Below are positions 1-9,337 of a DNA stretch of 64,000 nt, piece after piece. Positions within the stretch are counted from its first letter, which is position 1. The number at the start of each line of letters is the position of its first letter. The stretch spans positions 2,852,001-2,916,000 of the forward strand of contig OZ244857.1 of NCBI GenBank assembly GCA_965220935.1. Reading direction: 5' to 3'. The notes below the pieces were generated by a model. That model ran no database searches, was not told the origin of the DNA, and was given only the letters and a program-made list of their open reading frames with translations. The DNA is from Bin80 sp965220935 (GTDB lineage Bacteria; Bacteroidota; Rhodothermia; Rhodothermales; Bin80). The translations under genes were made by a program, and so were the position numbers.

Positions 1-1105
1 CTGCATGAAGAAGCCTTCCAGCGGGCAGATCATCTTTGGCAAACCCAACAAAAAAAATGGCATGCCTTTCATGTTCTAGCAACTCCATGGCAATCGCGTG
101 AGACAGCGTATTTTCAATCATCATCCCACTGGCCAACACATGGATGCCTGGCTGATTCAATACCCTGCGCCGTGCTTTATGAGTTCTAGGAAATCGCTTC
201 TGATCCACCGAATAAACTTCAAAATCAGCATCTATTCGTGGCGAAGATCCCCGATAGTCATCATAGATTTTGGATACCTCACGTAACCCACCCGCAGAGT
301 AAATAGGAATCATGGGATCTATTAATCTCTGCGCCTTAAAGCGCCCCAATAGTGCCAGAATCTCCTGAGCACGACCTAACATAAATACTGGTATCAATAC
401 TGACCCTCCCCGATCTAAGACTGCTTTGAGCCTTTCGGCGAAACGAATCTCTTCGTCAGCACGTGTCTTGGTCTCTGCAACTGGATCTGCGCCCAAGGTT
501 GATTCCATAATCAACACATCAATGGGCGAGGATGGATACTGCCCACCTGGAATGATTGTCTGGTCCTCAGAGCGGGTGTCACTGGTGTAGAAGATTCGTC
601 GCTTCTCTGAAGTGGTCAACAACACGCCAGCGGCGCCAAGCAAATGGCCAGAATAAACAAATTCCGCATGAGTTCCATTGGATCCTAAATTGATCCGCTG
701 ATTGTAGTTGTGAGAATGATACATATCATAGACATTATCCAAATCGTCCTCCTCAAACAAGGGAGGGAATGGCGATGACCCTTCATCATACTTACGCCAC
801 TGGAGTCGCTCTGACGCGTACAGCATTAGAGTTGTTAATGTCTTTGTGGCATGGGTGAGATGTAAGCGGGCCATCGGCCAATTGGCATTCACAGCAGGAA
901 GCCCTCCAATATGATCATGATGGGCATGAGTGATCAATACATGATCCACTCTACGATTACGAATGGGAGAAAAATCAGGCAATGATGCTGGCCCCTCCTC
1001 ATTCGGATCAGCACCCGCATCTAATGCAATCCCTACATCATCAACTTGAAGGAAGTGACAACTTGCTCCAATGTCATTGTCTCTGCCAAGCGAAATAAAT
1101 TCCAT
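1..1105 (-). CDS. MBL-fold beta-CASP nuclease (partial)
   Basis: The start is inside the window and the 3' end lies beyond the left edge. The N-terminal half is a metallo-beta-lactamase fold with the metal motif HAHHDHIGG near residue 60. A beta-CASP-type stretch follows (STLGADPVAETKTRADEE, then VLIPVFMLGRAQE). This arrangement is typical of RNA 3'-end processing and RNase J/YSH1-like nucleases, which act in the cytoplasm on RNA. The ATG shares one base with the stop codon of the aldolase gene before it (TGATG), so the two are probably translationally coupled. It is the last visible gene of a minus-strand cluster. The exact substrate cannot be told from this part. Confidence 0.85.
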   Translation of the reverse strand, partial: MEFISLGRDNDIGASCHFLQVDDVGIALDAGADPNEEGPASLPDFSPIRNRRVDHVLITHAHHDHIGGLPAVNANWPMARLHLTHATKTLTTLMLYASERLQWRKYDEGSSPFPPLFEEDDLDNVYDMYHSHNYNQRINLGSNGTHAEFVYSGHLLGAAGVLLTTSEKRRIFYTSDTRSEDQTIIPGGQYPSSPIDVLIMESTLGADPVAETKTRADEEIRFAERLKAVLDRGGSVLIPVFMLGRAQEILALLGRFKAQRLIDPMIPIYSAGGLREVSKIYDDYRGSSPRIDADFEVYSVDQKRFPRTHKARRRVLNQPGIHVLASGMMIENTLSHAIAMELLEHERHAIFFVGFAKDDLPAGRLLHA

Positions 1106-1788
1106 CACGAAACGGGCGAATCAGACTGCTCCTCAAACTTCTTCCAATCAGACATGAATTGATGAAGCCCAATATCTGTCAGAGGATGAGAAACCAGCTT
1201 CTTAATCACACCTAACGGCATCGTCGCAACATGTGCACCCATCAATGCAGATTCCAAGACATGCATTGGATGACGAATGGAGGCGGCAAGAACTTCAGTT
1301 TCATAACCATAGATTGCATAAATCTCTATGATCTCTTGAACAAGCTTCATGCCGTCTGAAGAGATATCATCTACACGACCAATGAAAGGACTAATATATG
1401 CAGCACCTGCCTTGGCCGCCATCAGGGCCTGCGTTGGAGAAAAACAAAGCGTACAGTTAGACCGAATTCCCTCCTGTAACAGAGCATTGATCGCTTTAAG
1501 TCCATCCAAAATCAATGGAACCTTCACCACCACATTATCAGCAATGGATGCAAGATCTTTTCCCTGTTTCATAATTTCGTCAAACGTGACCGCCGTCACC
1601 TCTGCAGACACATCTCCTGAGACTATATCGCAAATCTCTGCAATATGATCAAAAAAGTCCAATGACTTGCCTGCACGTTCGGAGGCAACTTTCATCAGCG
1701 ATGGATTCGTTGTAACCCCATCTAATACGCCCATATCTTTAGCCTCGTGAATTTCAGCTAAATCAGCAGTGTCAATAAAAAATTTCAT
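1105..1788 (-). CDS. fsa: Transaldolase-like fructose-6-phosphate aldolase
   Basis: This is a small TIM-barrel aldolase of the TalC/MipB/Fsa type. It begins MKFFIDTADLAEI and continues with the hallmark GVTTNPSL; the Schiff-base lysine lies in VVVKVPL. Such enzymes transfer or cleave dihydroxyacetone units of sugar phosphates in the cytoplasm. At 227 residues it matches the short family rather than classical 320-residue transaldolases. A longer reading from 1824 is open but would add 12 residues overlapping the phosphatase gene upstream, so the MKFF start is preferred. Whether it is a true transaldolase or an aldolase cannot be decided from sequence alone. Confidence 0.9.
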   Translation of the reverse strand: MKFFIDTADLAEIHEAKDMGVLDGVTTNPSLMKVASERAGKSLDFFDHIAEICDIVSGDVSAEVTAVTFDEIMKQGKDLASIADNVVVKVPLILDGLKAINALLQEGIRSNCTLCFSPTQALMAAKAGAAYISPFIGRVDDISSDGMKLVQEIIEIYAIYGYETEVLAASIRHPMHVLESALMGAHVATMPLGVIKKLVSHPLTDIGLHQFMSDWKKFEEQSDSPVS

Positions 1789-1813
1789 GTTAGTTGATTT
1801 TAATTTGAGTGGT

Positions 1814-3505
1814 TTACTGTTCATCGGTCATTTTGATGACAATTAATGTGCGGTCATCACTTAGTGTCTCAACTGGACCTGTAAAATCTTGAATATCGTT
1901 TTGAACCAGGTCAATCAAAGCAGATGCAGATAAGTGACGGTTGGCCTGTACAAGATTCAATAGCCGCTCAGAAGAATATTCTTGCATCGCCTCTCCCATA
2001 GCTTCGGTAACCCCATCGGTGAACATCACGATCACATCATTTGAAGATAAGACAATTTCTCCGGAATCATAAGAAGAGGTGGGCAAAATACCCAGTAACG
2101 GCCCCCCTTCGCTAAGATACTCTATCGCTCCATTTGCGCGAATCAATAATGGTGGCTCATGTCCTGCATTTACAAATGATAGAGATTTGTTGGGGTAATA
2201 TATTCCAGCAAAAGCGGTAATAAAGATTCCCGAATCTGTATTCTCATATACGACGCGATTGGTGTGCTCAATCGCTTCTTGAAGCGACAACTTCATAGGA
2301 AGCATAATGTGGGTACAGGCATGAATACTTGACATCAATAGAGCGGCAGGAACTCCTTTTCCTGTTACATCCGCAATCATAAACATCGTGCGCTCTCTGT
2401 TAAGCTGGGCTACATCGTAGTAATCACCGCCAACCTCTTGACTTGATAACGAAAGGGTCGCTATATCCAGACCTGATATTTCTGGAATTTTATCTGGAAG
2501 GAGTCGTCGCTGAATATCGCGGGCCGTACGTAACTCTTCTTCCATCCGCTGCTTAGCCATCCTTGCCTCAATGAGCTCAACATTCTGAATTGATGTGACA
2601 GCTAGACTTCCAAGAGCATATAGAAATTCAATATCTTTCTGATCATACATTAAAGCATCATGCTTTTCACCAAGACAAAGGACTCCGTGAACGATATCTT
2701 GTTGGCGGATTGGAAGAGCAAGTACAATCCCGTGTTGCTCCAGGATATCACCTGGTGATGTAAGGATTAAATCCTCAATCTCTATAAGAAACTCCTGAGT
2801 TAAGCCTTTCAATTTCGTTTCATTTCCTGACACAAGCTCAAATGAATGATCCGATCGTCTCAAATAAAATAGATAGTTATGGACGACCATCTGCCCCATC
2901 AAGGCGAACGAAAAAATTTTTAGTACATGAGTTTGATCAACCGTCTTATTGAATTCTTTTGATAATTCAAAGAGTGTATTAAGCTGGCGGACTGTACTAT
3001 CTAAACCAAGATTTGCCTGACGCAACTCTTCCATGATCAAAGAATTGCGCACTGATGTGGAAGACATATTCACCAACGATTGAACGAACTGAAGCTCATC
3101 ATCCTCAAATGATTCACCAGTCAACTTCCTACCAAGAGCAATCGCACCAATAACGGATTCATCATCACGCAGTGGCAGTAACAGATGCATGCCAATGGCA
3201 TCAAGTTTTTGAGGCAACTGCGTACCCTCAATCATTGCCCCGGATTTGAGCTGAGGAAGTTCTAATGAGGTCCCTTCTTTAATCTCTGAGACTCCTTTGA
3301 CTACAGCAACATGCCAGAGCAGGTGCTGACTGTCATAAAGAAGAGCAAGCCCCTTAGAAACTAAGAGCTTCCCCATTGTGGTGAGCAATAAGTTGTTAAA
3401 GACAGAATACAATTCCAGCGACTCGCTGAGAACCTGACTGGTCTGAAATAGTGCTTGTAAATCCTGCCTTTGCGCCTGCTCAACCTTCTGGGCTACATCC
3501 TGCAT
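1814..3505 (-). CDS. GAF-domain SpoIIE/PP2C-type phosphatase
   Basis: The 563-residue protein has one or two GAF-like sensor regions (roughly residues 30-320), a short coiled-coil linker (MAKQRMEEELRTARDIQ) and a C-terminal SpoIIE/PP2C serine phosphatase domain. Phosphatase motifs are GGDYYDV, ADVTGKGVPAALLMS, NAGHEPP and FTDGVTE, which supply the metal-binding aspartates. RsbU-type enzymes of this design dephosphorylate anti-anti-sigma factors (STAS proteins) in partner-switching stress pathways. No STAS protein or anti-sigma kinase is seen next to it, so the partner must lie elsewhere. It sits 5 bp downstream of the UPF0173 gene and is probably co-transcribed with it. Confidence 0.9.
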   Translation of the reverse strand: MQDVAQKVEQAQRQDLQALFQTSQVLSESLELYSVFNNLLLTTMGKLLVSKGLALLYDSQHLLWHVAVVKGVSEIKEGTSLELPQLKSGAMIEGTQLPQKLDAIGMHLLLPLRDDESVIGAIALGRKLTGESFEDDELQFVQSLVNMSSTSVRNSLIMEELRQANLGLDSTVRQLNTLFELSKEFNKTVDQTHVLKIFSFALMGQMVVHNYLFYLRRSDHSFELVSGNETKLKGLTQEFLIEIEDLILTSPGDILEQHGIVLALPIRQQDIVHGVLCLGEKHDALMYDQKDIEFLYALGSLAVTSIQNVELIEARMAKQRMEEELRTARDIQRRLLPDKIPEISGLDIATLSLSSQEVGGDYYDVAQLNRERTMFMIADVTGKGVPAALLMSSIHACTHIMLPMKLSLQEAIEHTNRVVYENTDSGIFITAFAGIYYPNKSLSFVNAGHEPPLLIRANGAIEYLSEGGPLLGILPTSSYDSGEIVLSSNDVIVMFTDGVTEAMGEAMQEYSSERLLNLVQANRHLSASALIDLVQNDIQDFTGPVETLSDDRTLIVIKMTDEQ

Positions 3506-3510
3506 ATACT

Positions 3511-4197
3511 CTAATGCAACTCTATCAATTCACCTGCCTTTAAGACCTTGCCAGCGAATTTTTCCTGCTCCATCATCTCCAACCATTTGTCTGTATCTGC
3601 CGCGATAGGAGGGAACGTGTCATAATGGATCGGAATCGTCAACCTTGGTTCAAGCATGCGGACAGCCCTAAGAGAGCCCGATAACCCCATCGTAAACAAG
3701 TCGCCAATCGGAAGCAGAGCAAGATCAATCTGATCATCTTGCCCGATCCAACTCATCTCCATGAAGGCATCAGTATCACCAGAATTATAAATACATTTTC
3801 CTTCGGAATGAAGAAGATATCCATTAGCCGTTCCACCATATGTTCCGTCGGGGAAAGAGGACGAATGCCGCGCATAGGTCATAGTTAATTGACCCCACCC
3901 AAATTCAATGGACCCTCCAATATTCATGGATACGACATTGTCGTATTTATGCTTCTGGATATACTGACTGATTTCATGATTGCAGATCACCATCGCCTGA
4001 CTTTGATTGGCAATCTCAAGAGTATCGCCCCAATGATCAAAATGCGCATGCGTAACAATGATCACATCTGGCTGCAACGACCTCACTGAGGTGACCGACT
4101 CTGCCAAAGGATTACCTGTGATAAATGGATCAAAGAGTAGCGTGCTACCGCTGGTTTTAATCTGTAATGCCGAGTGTCCAAAATAGGTAATTTGCAT
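3511..4197 (-). CDS. UPF0173-type metal-dependent hydrolase
   Basis: This is a compact 228-residue metallo-beta-lactamase-fold protein. It opens MQITYFGHSALQI, carries the metal motif THAHFDHWGD near residue 50 and a later NSGDTDAF aspartate motif, and ends after a conserved IPIHYDTFP. These features and its length match the UPF0173/YtkL family of predicted zinc hydrolases, whose physiological substrate is not established. It lies 2 bp after the stop of the LamG protein gene and 5 bp before the phosphatase gene, so it is part of the same transcription unit. Confidence 0.88.
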   Translation of the reverse strand: MQITYFGHSALQIKTSGSTLLFDPFITGNPLAESVTSVRSLQPDVIIVTHAHFDHWGDTLEIANQSQAMVICNHEISQYIQKHKYDNVVSMNIGGSIEFGWGQLTMTYARHSSSFPDGTYGGTANGYLLHSEGKCIYNSGDTDAFMEMSWIGQDDQIDLALLPIGDLFTMGLSGSLRAVRMLEPRLTIPIHYDTFPPIAADTDKWLEMMEQEKFAGKVLKAGELIELH

Positions 4198-4199
4198 CG

Positions 4200-5843
4200 T
4201 TATTTTGCTAGTAAAATTTGCCGTGTCTGTACAGTTCCATCACGCCCCTGTAAACGTATAAAATACGTCCCGCTAGGTAGATCAGTACCATCCCAGGATG
4301 CTTCAAAGATACCAGATTCATGAAATCTATCGGAAAGTATCGCGATTTCATGGCCAGAAATATTAACAATTGATAATATGAGATGCTGCGCCTTGCGCAC
4401 TTCATAAGAGATGACCGTTCTTGGATTAAACGGATTAGGATAACTTCCTATTATTTCTACCGATGGAGGGGTGGCTTCGGTGCCGATTCCTAACTTGATC
4501 GTCCCCACCAGCTGAGCACCCTCATTCGGTGAATTCAGAACCAATCGATAGAAAACCACTTGTTGAGGTGGAGTGATATCGGTATAGGACCATTGATCTG
4601 CGTCAAATGATTCTTCAACCTGCGCAAGTTCCTCAAAAATCTGTCCATCTTCAGAACGCTCAATCAAAAATGATGGAACAATTGGACTATGGCTTTGCCA
4701 AGAAAGCATGACACCCTCATCAAACACTATGCCCCGAAAATTGTAATCAAGTGATTCAATGATCGGACCACCAGGAAGATAATAATCTCTGATATTCTGC
4801 TGTTGAAAATACCTTAGAGACTCGGTTGATTCAAAATCAATCTCAAACATATCTGGAGCGTTGATGGATTGACCTTTTGCAACTTGAATATGCAGAGCAT
4901 TGCGCGCGGAGTTCCAGAGTCTGATATTGTCAAGTTTTCCAGAGAACTTTTGGCCCAGTTGATGATTTTCAAAATCTTCACGCCCGCCTAATGTGAGCGA
5001 TTGTGATTGATTGAATTGCGTAGAGGTGAGATCTAAGAGAGAATCCGCAATCACACCATCCAGATAAAGTTTCGTCCAGTTAGTTTTGCCATCGTTCACA
5101 ACCGCAATATGATGCCAGCCCCCATCAGCCACAGGAGACTGCGTGACCAGTGTGACATGATGCCCCGATGTGTTACGGTAATAACGCATTCGCCCTTGAG
5201 CATCAACAACAAATTCCATAGGGTATAGAGTTGTACCTGATCCATCCCATGTAGACAGTACAACCGTGTTTAGATTTGTTGTTTGAATCCACCACTCAAA
5301 GGTATAGGTGTCACTCAGTGACTCGAGCCATTGGGAATCAATGCGAAGAGGAGTCCGTTGTCCGTCAAAGGACAAGGCGGTTCCATCTTCCTCACTTTCG
5401 CGTGCTTGCAATTGAGCATCACGCAGAAACCCTTCGTGCTGGATATAGTTTGAACCAATCTTAACGGCTGGTGCCACAGATACATCTAGCGCCTCAAATC
5501 TGTTCTGAGAACTAGTTGTAATCATTAGGATCAGATCGTAGGTCCCCCTCAATGACTCAGCAGAAGATAACAGAAATTTTCCCTCAGAAAGACGGTCCAC
5601 TTCAAGACTCACATGGCGATAGGCCTGACGAACAGCCGTTGCGGTAACCAATTCCCAGTCTGCGGGGATAAGAGCCAAGAATCCATTCTCAGATGGAACA
5701 TTTTGCCACTGAGTAAAGAAATTGACCGTTGACCCAGGTTCAAATGTAGACGGGAACCACATATCTTGTATCTGAGCGCAACTATCGGTTACCCGCGATA
5801 GTAACAAGATAGCAAGCAAACCAGAACACACTAAGCGATTCAT
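4200..5843 (-). CDS. Secreted LamG-domain protein with T9SS sorting domain
   Basis: The start at 5843 gives a clear signal peptide (MNRLVCSGLLAILLLS, cleavage near SCAQ); the frame is open 14 codons further upstream but lacks that N-terminus. The middle holds a concanavalin A-like/LamG domain (about residues 150-330; typical stretches TYTFEWWIQT and GGWHHIAVVNDG). A Fn3-like region and a C-terminal type A T9SS sorting domain follow (GSYPNPFNPRTVISYEV, SGTYFIRLQ). Proteins of this design are exported, then cleaved and attached or released at the outer membrane by the type IX system. LamG domains usually bind sugars or proteins; no catalytic domain is seen. Confidence 0.85.
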   Translation of the reverse strand: MNRLVCSGLLAILLLSRVTDSCAQIQDMWFPSTFEPGSTVNFFTQWQNVPSENGFLALIPADWELVTATAVRQAYRHVSLEVDRLSEGKFLLSSAESLRGTYDLILMITTSSQNRFEALDVSVAPAVKIGSNYIQHEGFLRDAQLQARESEEDGTALSFDGQRTPLRIDSQWLESLSDTYTFEWWIQTTNLNTVVLSTWDGSGTTLYPMEFVVDAQGRMRYYRNTSGHHVTLVTQSPVADGGWHHIAVVNDGKTNWTKLYLDGVIADSLLDLTSTQFNQSQSLTLGGREDFENHQLGQKFSGKLDNIRLWNSARNALHIQVAKGQSINAPDMFEIDFESTESLRYFQQQNIRDYYLPGGPIIESLDYNFRGIVFDEGVMLSWQSHSPIVPSFLIERSEDGQIFEELAQVEESFDADQWSYTDITPPQQVVFYRLVLNSPNEGAQLVGTIKLGIGTEATPPSVEIIGSYPNPFNPRTVISYEVRKAQHLILSIVNISGHEIAILSDRFHESGIFEASWDGTDLPSGTYFIRLQGRDGTVQTRQILLAK

Positions 5844-5920
5844 GCTCCCACACTTACCTTGATCTTTCAACAGATGATGCATCACTCAACTACGCAGAGT
5901 ACCGAATGCATCGGTTAAGT

Positions 5921-6376
5921 TTATTCCCAACTCGCTGCGTTGAGAAGAGTAATATCTGGTATGTCAGATCCAATATAATCGTCTGAATCTGGATCCTGTA
6001 GCTTATAAATGGCAACCCGACCAGTATCGTTCAGGGCATATTCAAATGTATTTCCAGTGCGAGGAGAATAGATCAGCGAATCCAAATCTAGTTCCACATC
6101 AAAAATACTGAGAGGATCATTGGAAACTAGTGAATCTTCATCTATCCACATCATGAGAGAATCCAAAGATCCAGGAAAACTATCTTCCATGCGTTCATAA
6201 TGGGTGAGAGCAGTACGAACCTGTATCATTTGTTGCCGCGTCAATTGCGTCAAGGCTTGCTGACGCTCAACGGCTTCCCATGGCCCAGTAATTGACTGAT
6301 AAAGCCAATAACCAAGTGCCACAATGAGAATCCCCATCATAGCCTGAATAGCAATTTTAACGTTTTGATTGACCAT
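5921..6376 (-). CDS. Membrane-anchored pseudopilin-like protein, function unknown
   Basis: The 151-residue protein has one N-terminal membrane segment (about residues 8-27, AIQAMMGILIVALGYWLY) followed by a soluble domain. The stretch QVRTALTHYERMEDSFPGSLDSL, split as ALTHYERMED and FPGSLDSL, resembles the helix and Pro-Gly turn of type II secretion pseudopilins. The classical prepilin cleavage site (Gly-Phe-Thr-Leu-Ile-Glu) is absent, so this is only a structural hint. It is the first gene of the minus-strand cluster, 77 bp upstream of the LamG gene start. The function is not recognised. Confidence 0.65.
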   Translation of the reverse strand: MVNQNVKIAIQAMMGILIVALGYWLYQSITGPWEAVERQQALTQLTRQQMIQVRTALTHYERMEDSFPGSLDSLMMWIDEDSLVSNDPLSIFDVELDLDSLIYSPRTGNTFEYALNDTGRVAIYKLQDPDSDDYIGSDIPDITLLNAASWE

Positions 6377-6536
6377 AACCTATGAGTAACTGTTTAAGAT
6401 ATCTAAATATAATGTTTAGTCACGAATCAGACCTGTGAATCAGGCTGTAACTCGGAGCGGTATGTTTTGTTTTGTATATGAGTACTAATCTACATAAAAT
6501 ATAGATACCACACAAAACAACCTTCATCATTCATTT

Positions 6537-7280
6537 ATGATACTTGATGCTGTGGTGAATCTACTGATAAATATTGATCATGTTGCTACGCTGCGGAATG
6601 CACGCCGTGAAGCCTTTCCTGACCCCGTGAAGGCCGCCCGATTATGCGAGGAGTCTGGGGCAGATGGCATTGTCTTTCATTTGCGAGAAGATCGTCGACA
6701 TATCAATGATCTAGATGTCAAGAGACTCAAACAGGTCGTTACGGGAAAACTTGATTTTGAGCTTTCCACAAATGACTCAATTGTAGGTATCTGCTGCGAG
6801 ACATGCCCTGATCTGGCAACACTTGTTCCCGAAAAGAGAGAGGAAATCACTACCGAAGGCGGACTTAATGTCATTAAGCATAAGTCCCTGCTAACATCGA
6901 CTGTAAGACGACTCAATCGTGCTGGTATTGCTGAGGTTGCTCTCTTTGTAGACCCTATCATAGATCAAATTAAAGCCGTCCTAGATACTGGGGCAACCTG
7001 CATAGAGCTCCATACAGGAGATTTTGCCAATGCAACCCACGATCAGTCTCAGGAATTATGTCAATTAAATGCTGCTGCTGAGTATGCGCATAACTCCCAT
7101 CTCAAAGTTCATGCGGGACATGGGCTTGACTATGACAACTACAACCTATTTGCACGCTCGGTTCCGCATGTCTGTGAGGTATCTATTGGGTTTGCAGTGA
7201 TTGCAAGGTCCATTTATGTTGGTCTCGGTCAGGCGGTGGCCGAAATGTCACACTTGGTCAAACGAACCCATGCCCTCTGA
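6537..7280 (+). CDS. pdxJ: Pyridoxine 5'-phosphate synthase PdxJ
   Basis: PdxJ condenses 1-deoxy-D-xylulose 5-phosphate with 3-amino-2-oxopropyl phosphate to form pyridoxine 5'-phosphate, the last ring-forming step of DXP-dependent vitamin B6 synthesis. The 247-residue TIM-barrel shows the family signature LLINIDHVATLRNAR, GADGIVFHLREDRRHI, ELHTGDFA and the C-terminal VHAGHGLDY. The length is normal. The 3' end overlaps the era start by 11 bp. The pdxB gene of the same pathway lies just beyond era on the opposite strand. Confidence 0.97.
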   Translation: MILDAVVNLLINIDHVATLRNARREAFPDPVKAARLCEESGADGIVFHLREDRRHINDLDVKRLKQVVTGKLDFELSTNDSIVGICCETCPDLATLVPEKREEITTEGGLNVIKHKSLLTSTVRRLNRAGIAEVALFVDPIIDQIKAVLDTGATCIELHTGDFANATHDQSQELCQLNAAAEYAHNSHLKVHAGHGLDYDNYNLFARSVPHVCEVSIGFAVIARSIYVGLGQAVAEMSHLVKRTHAL

Positions 7281-8151
7281 TGATCACCAAAGCGGCTATG
7301 TCGCTTTGATTGGAAAACCGAATGTAGGCAAAAGCACCCTGATGAATGCCCTCATCGGACAAAAACTATCTATCGTTACCCGAAAAGCGCAAACAACTCG
7401 CCATCGCGTACTCGGAATTTTGACCAACGAAACCTCACAGATCATTTTTCTAGATACTCCTGGGATTATGCAACCCCGCACATCCTTAGATCAACTGATG
7501 ATGCAAAAGGTGAGAGAATCTGTTGCAGATACCGATCTGATCGTCTTTCTCGAAGATGCTAGAGCCACAGAACCCGATCCTCAATGCCTCAAAGTCATTG
7601 TTGATCAACCTGCAATCCTAGTTCTTAACAAGATAGACTTAGTGCGGCCTGAGAGAATGCTTCCCCTACTTGAAGCCTACCATCAATCGCGCGCATTTGA
7701 AGCCTTAATTCCTATCAGCGCGCTGACTGGAGAAAACCTTGAATCTCTAATATCAGAAATCCGTGCGTTTCTCCCTGTGGGCCCTGCATTCTATCCACCA
7801 GAAATGATTAGCGAGCACCCCGAGCGATTTTTTGTTGCAGAAATTATTCGCGAAAAAGTTTTTGAAAAATTTAGACAAGAAGTGCCCTATTCATCAACAG
7901 TTACGATCTCAAATTTTGTGGAACGCCCCAGAGCCAAAGATCTTATTGAAGCTGACATTGTGATAGAGCGCCCTAGTCAAAAAGGGATCTTACTTGGAGC
8001 GAAAGCGCATGCACTCAAATCTGTTGGAATTGCTGCTCGACGTGATATTGAAGCATTTTTAGGTCGAGAAGTTTACTTGAAGCTCTTTGTTCGGGTTCGT
8101 AAGGATTGGAGAAATCGAGATCATTTTTTGCGATCTTTCGGATACAAATAG
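7270..8151 (+). CDS. era: GTPase Era
   Basis: Era is an essential GTPase that binds the 3' end of 16S rRNA and helps mature the 30S subunit. From the ATG at 7270 it has 293 residues. G1 is GKPNVGKST, G3 is DTPG and G4 is NKIDL. The C-terminal KH domain includes VIERPSQKGILLG and ends VRKDWRNRDHFLRSFGYK. The frame is open back to 7201, but those residues lie inside pdxJ in another frame, so the start after the pdxJ overlap is preferred. The last 31 bp overlap the end of the convergent pdxB gene. Confidence 0.97.
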   Translation: MPSDDHQSGYVALIGKPNVGKSTLMNALIGQKLSIVTRKAQTTRHRVLGILTNETSQIIFLDTPGIMQPRTSLDQLMMQKVRESVADTDLIVFLEDARATEPDPQCLKVIVDQPAILVLNKIDLVRPERMLPLLEAYHQSRAFEALIPISALTGENLESLISEIRAFLPVGPAFYPPEMISEHPERFFVAEIIREKVFEKFRQEVPYSSTVTISNFVERPRAKDLIEADIVIERPSQKGILLGAKAHALKSVGIAARRDIEAFLGREVYLKLFVRVRKDWRNRDHFLRSFGYK

Positions 8152-9263
8152 TTCACCCGTAGGCCATCGCGTACAATGCGCAGATACGATGGTGGGACCT
8201 CTGCAATTGTGTGGAGAGGAAACGCACGCCGGGGCGGATAGGTACGTCGAAGCCGACGAAACCTTTCGGCGACTTTGGGTCCTGGAAGTGACTGGATCTG
8301 GCTCATACGCGCATGATCTGCCTCAATATCATATAAATTTTTTGTGAATTGATCCAACCAGTTTTCTTGAAAAGGCAATGAGATCACTTTGGGAAGATTC
8401 TGCCTCAATAGCGCTTGGTAGTTCCATCTTGGTTGAACCATAAAATGTTTGATTACCGCTTCATACAGCATAATGGTACCCCAGAGTTTGCCATCAAGAG
8501 AATGTCCTGCAATATGGGGCGTTCCGATTGTCACCAAGCGTAGCAATTCAATATCTGGGGTTGGCTCATTTTCCCACACATCAAGAACACATCCATCTAT
8601 ACGCCCAGCGATTAATGCTTTTTTCAAGGCCTGATTATCAACGACATCGCCCCTTGCCGTATTAATGATCCATCCTCCTGGTTTAATGGCATGGAACTCG
8701 GGTTCCGAAATCAAGTGATAGGTACTTGGTAACTTAGGAACATGTAGGCTGACAATATCTGATTCGGTGAGAAGTGTCTTCAAATCAACCAATCCTTGAA
8801 CCCCACTGCTGGCAAGAGGAGGATCATTTTTTAGAATTCTCATACCAAATGCAGCAGCTCTCTTGGCAAGCTGTCCACCAATATTCCCACAACCAATAAT
8901 TCCAAGGGTTAAACCCTGTAGAGCTTTCATTTTCAGAGTACTCAGGCGAATCAATGCCGTGAGCACATACTCAACGACGGACTCTGCATTTGATCCAGAA
9001 GCGTGGGCAAACACAATCCCTCTGTGTCTCAAGTACGTTTCATCAATATGATCTGAGCCAGCCGTTGCTGATCCGACAAAGGTAATATTGGTCCGATTAA
9101 GAAGTTGTGCATTAACCTTGGTCACACTTCTAACCAGGAGGACATCAGCATCTGAGCACACCTCTGGCGTAATTGATTCAGCATCCATAATCCGAATCTC
9201 GCCAATGGACTTAAATGCCTCAGATACTTTAGGGATATTGATATCTGCAACGATGGATAACAT
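8121..9263 (-). CDS. pdxB: 4-phosphoerythronate dehydrogenase PdxB
   Basis: PdxB oxidises 4-phospho-D-erythronate with NAD in the early, DXP-dependent branch of vitamin B6 synthesis. The 380-residue protein is a D-2-hydroxyacid dehydrogenase: substrate domain with FVGSATAGSDHID, Rossmann motif GIIGCGNIGG, catalytic Arg in NTARGDVVDN, Glu in WENEP and His in TPHIAGHSLDG. A C-terminal extension of about 100 residues corresponds to the PdxB dimerisation domain and separates it from SerA-like relatives. Its 3' end overlaps era by 31 bp on the opposite strand. Confidence 0.93.
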   Translation of the reverse strand: MLSIVADINIPKVSEAFKSIGEIRIMDAESITPEVCSDADVLLVRSVTKVNAQLLNRTNITFVGSATAGSDHIDETYLRHRGIVFAHASGSNAESVVEYVLTALIRLSTLKMKALQGLTLGIIGCGNIGGQLAKRAAAFGMRILKNDPPLASSGVQGLVDLKTLLTESDIVSLHVPKLPSTYHLISEPEFHAIKPGGWIINTARGDVVDNQALKKALIAGRIDGCVLDVWENEPTPDIELLRLVTIGTPHIAGHSLDGKLWGTIMLYEAVIKHFMVQPRWNYQALLRQNLPKVISLPFQENWLDQFTKNLYDIEADHARMSQIQSLPGPKVAERFRRLRRTYPPRRAFPLHTIAEVPPSYLRIVRDGLRVNYLYPKDRKK

Positions 9264-9337
9264 GTATCCTTTTAAATTAAATTACGTACTATCGCGTTGT
9301 AATGTGTATTACTCTTTCCCCAGAGTTAATGGAATTG

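Noticed and set aside
1349..1648. Plus-strand frame of 99 codons inside the aldolase gene
   Set aside because: Antisense shadow of a well-supported enzyme gene.
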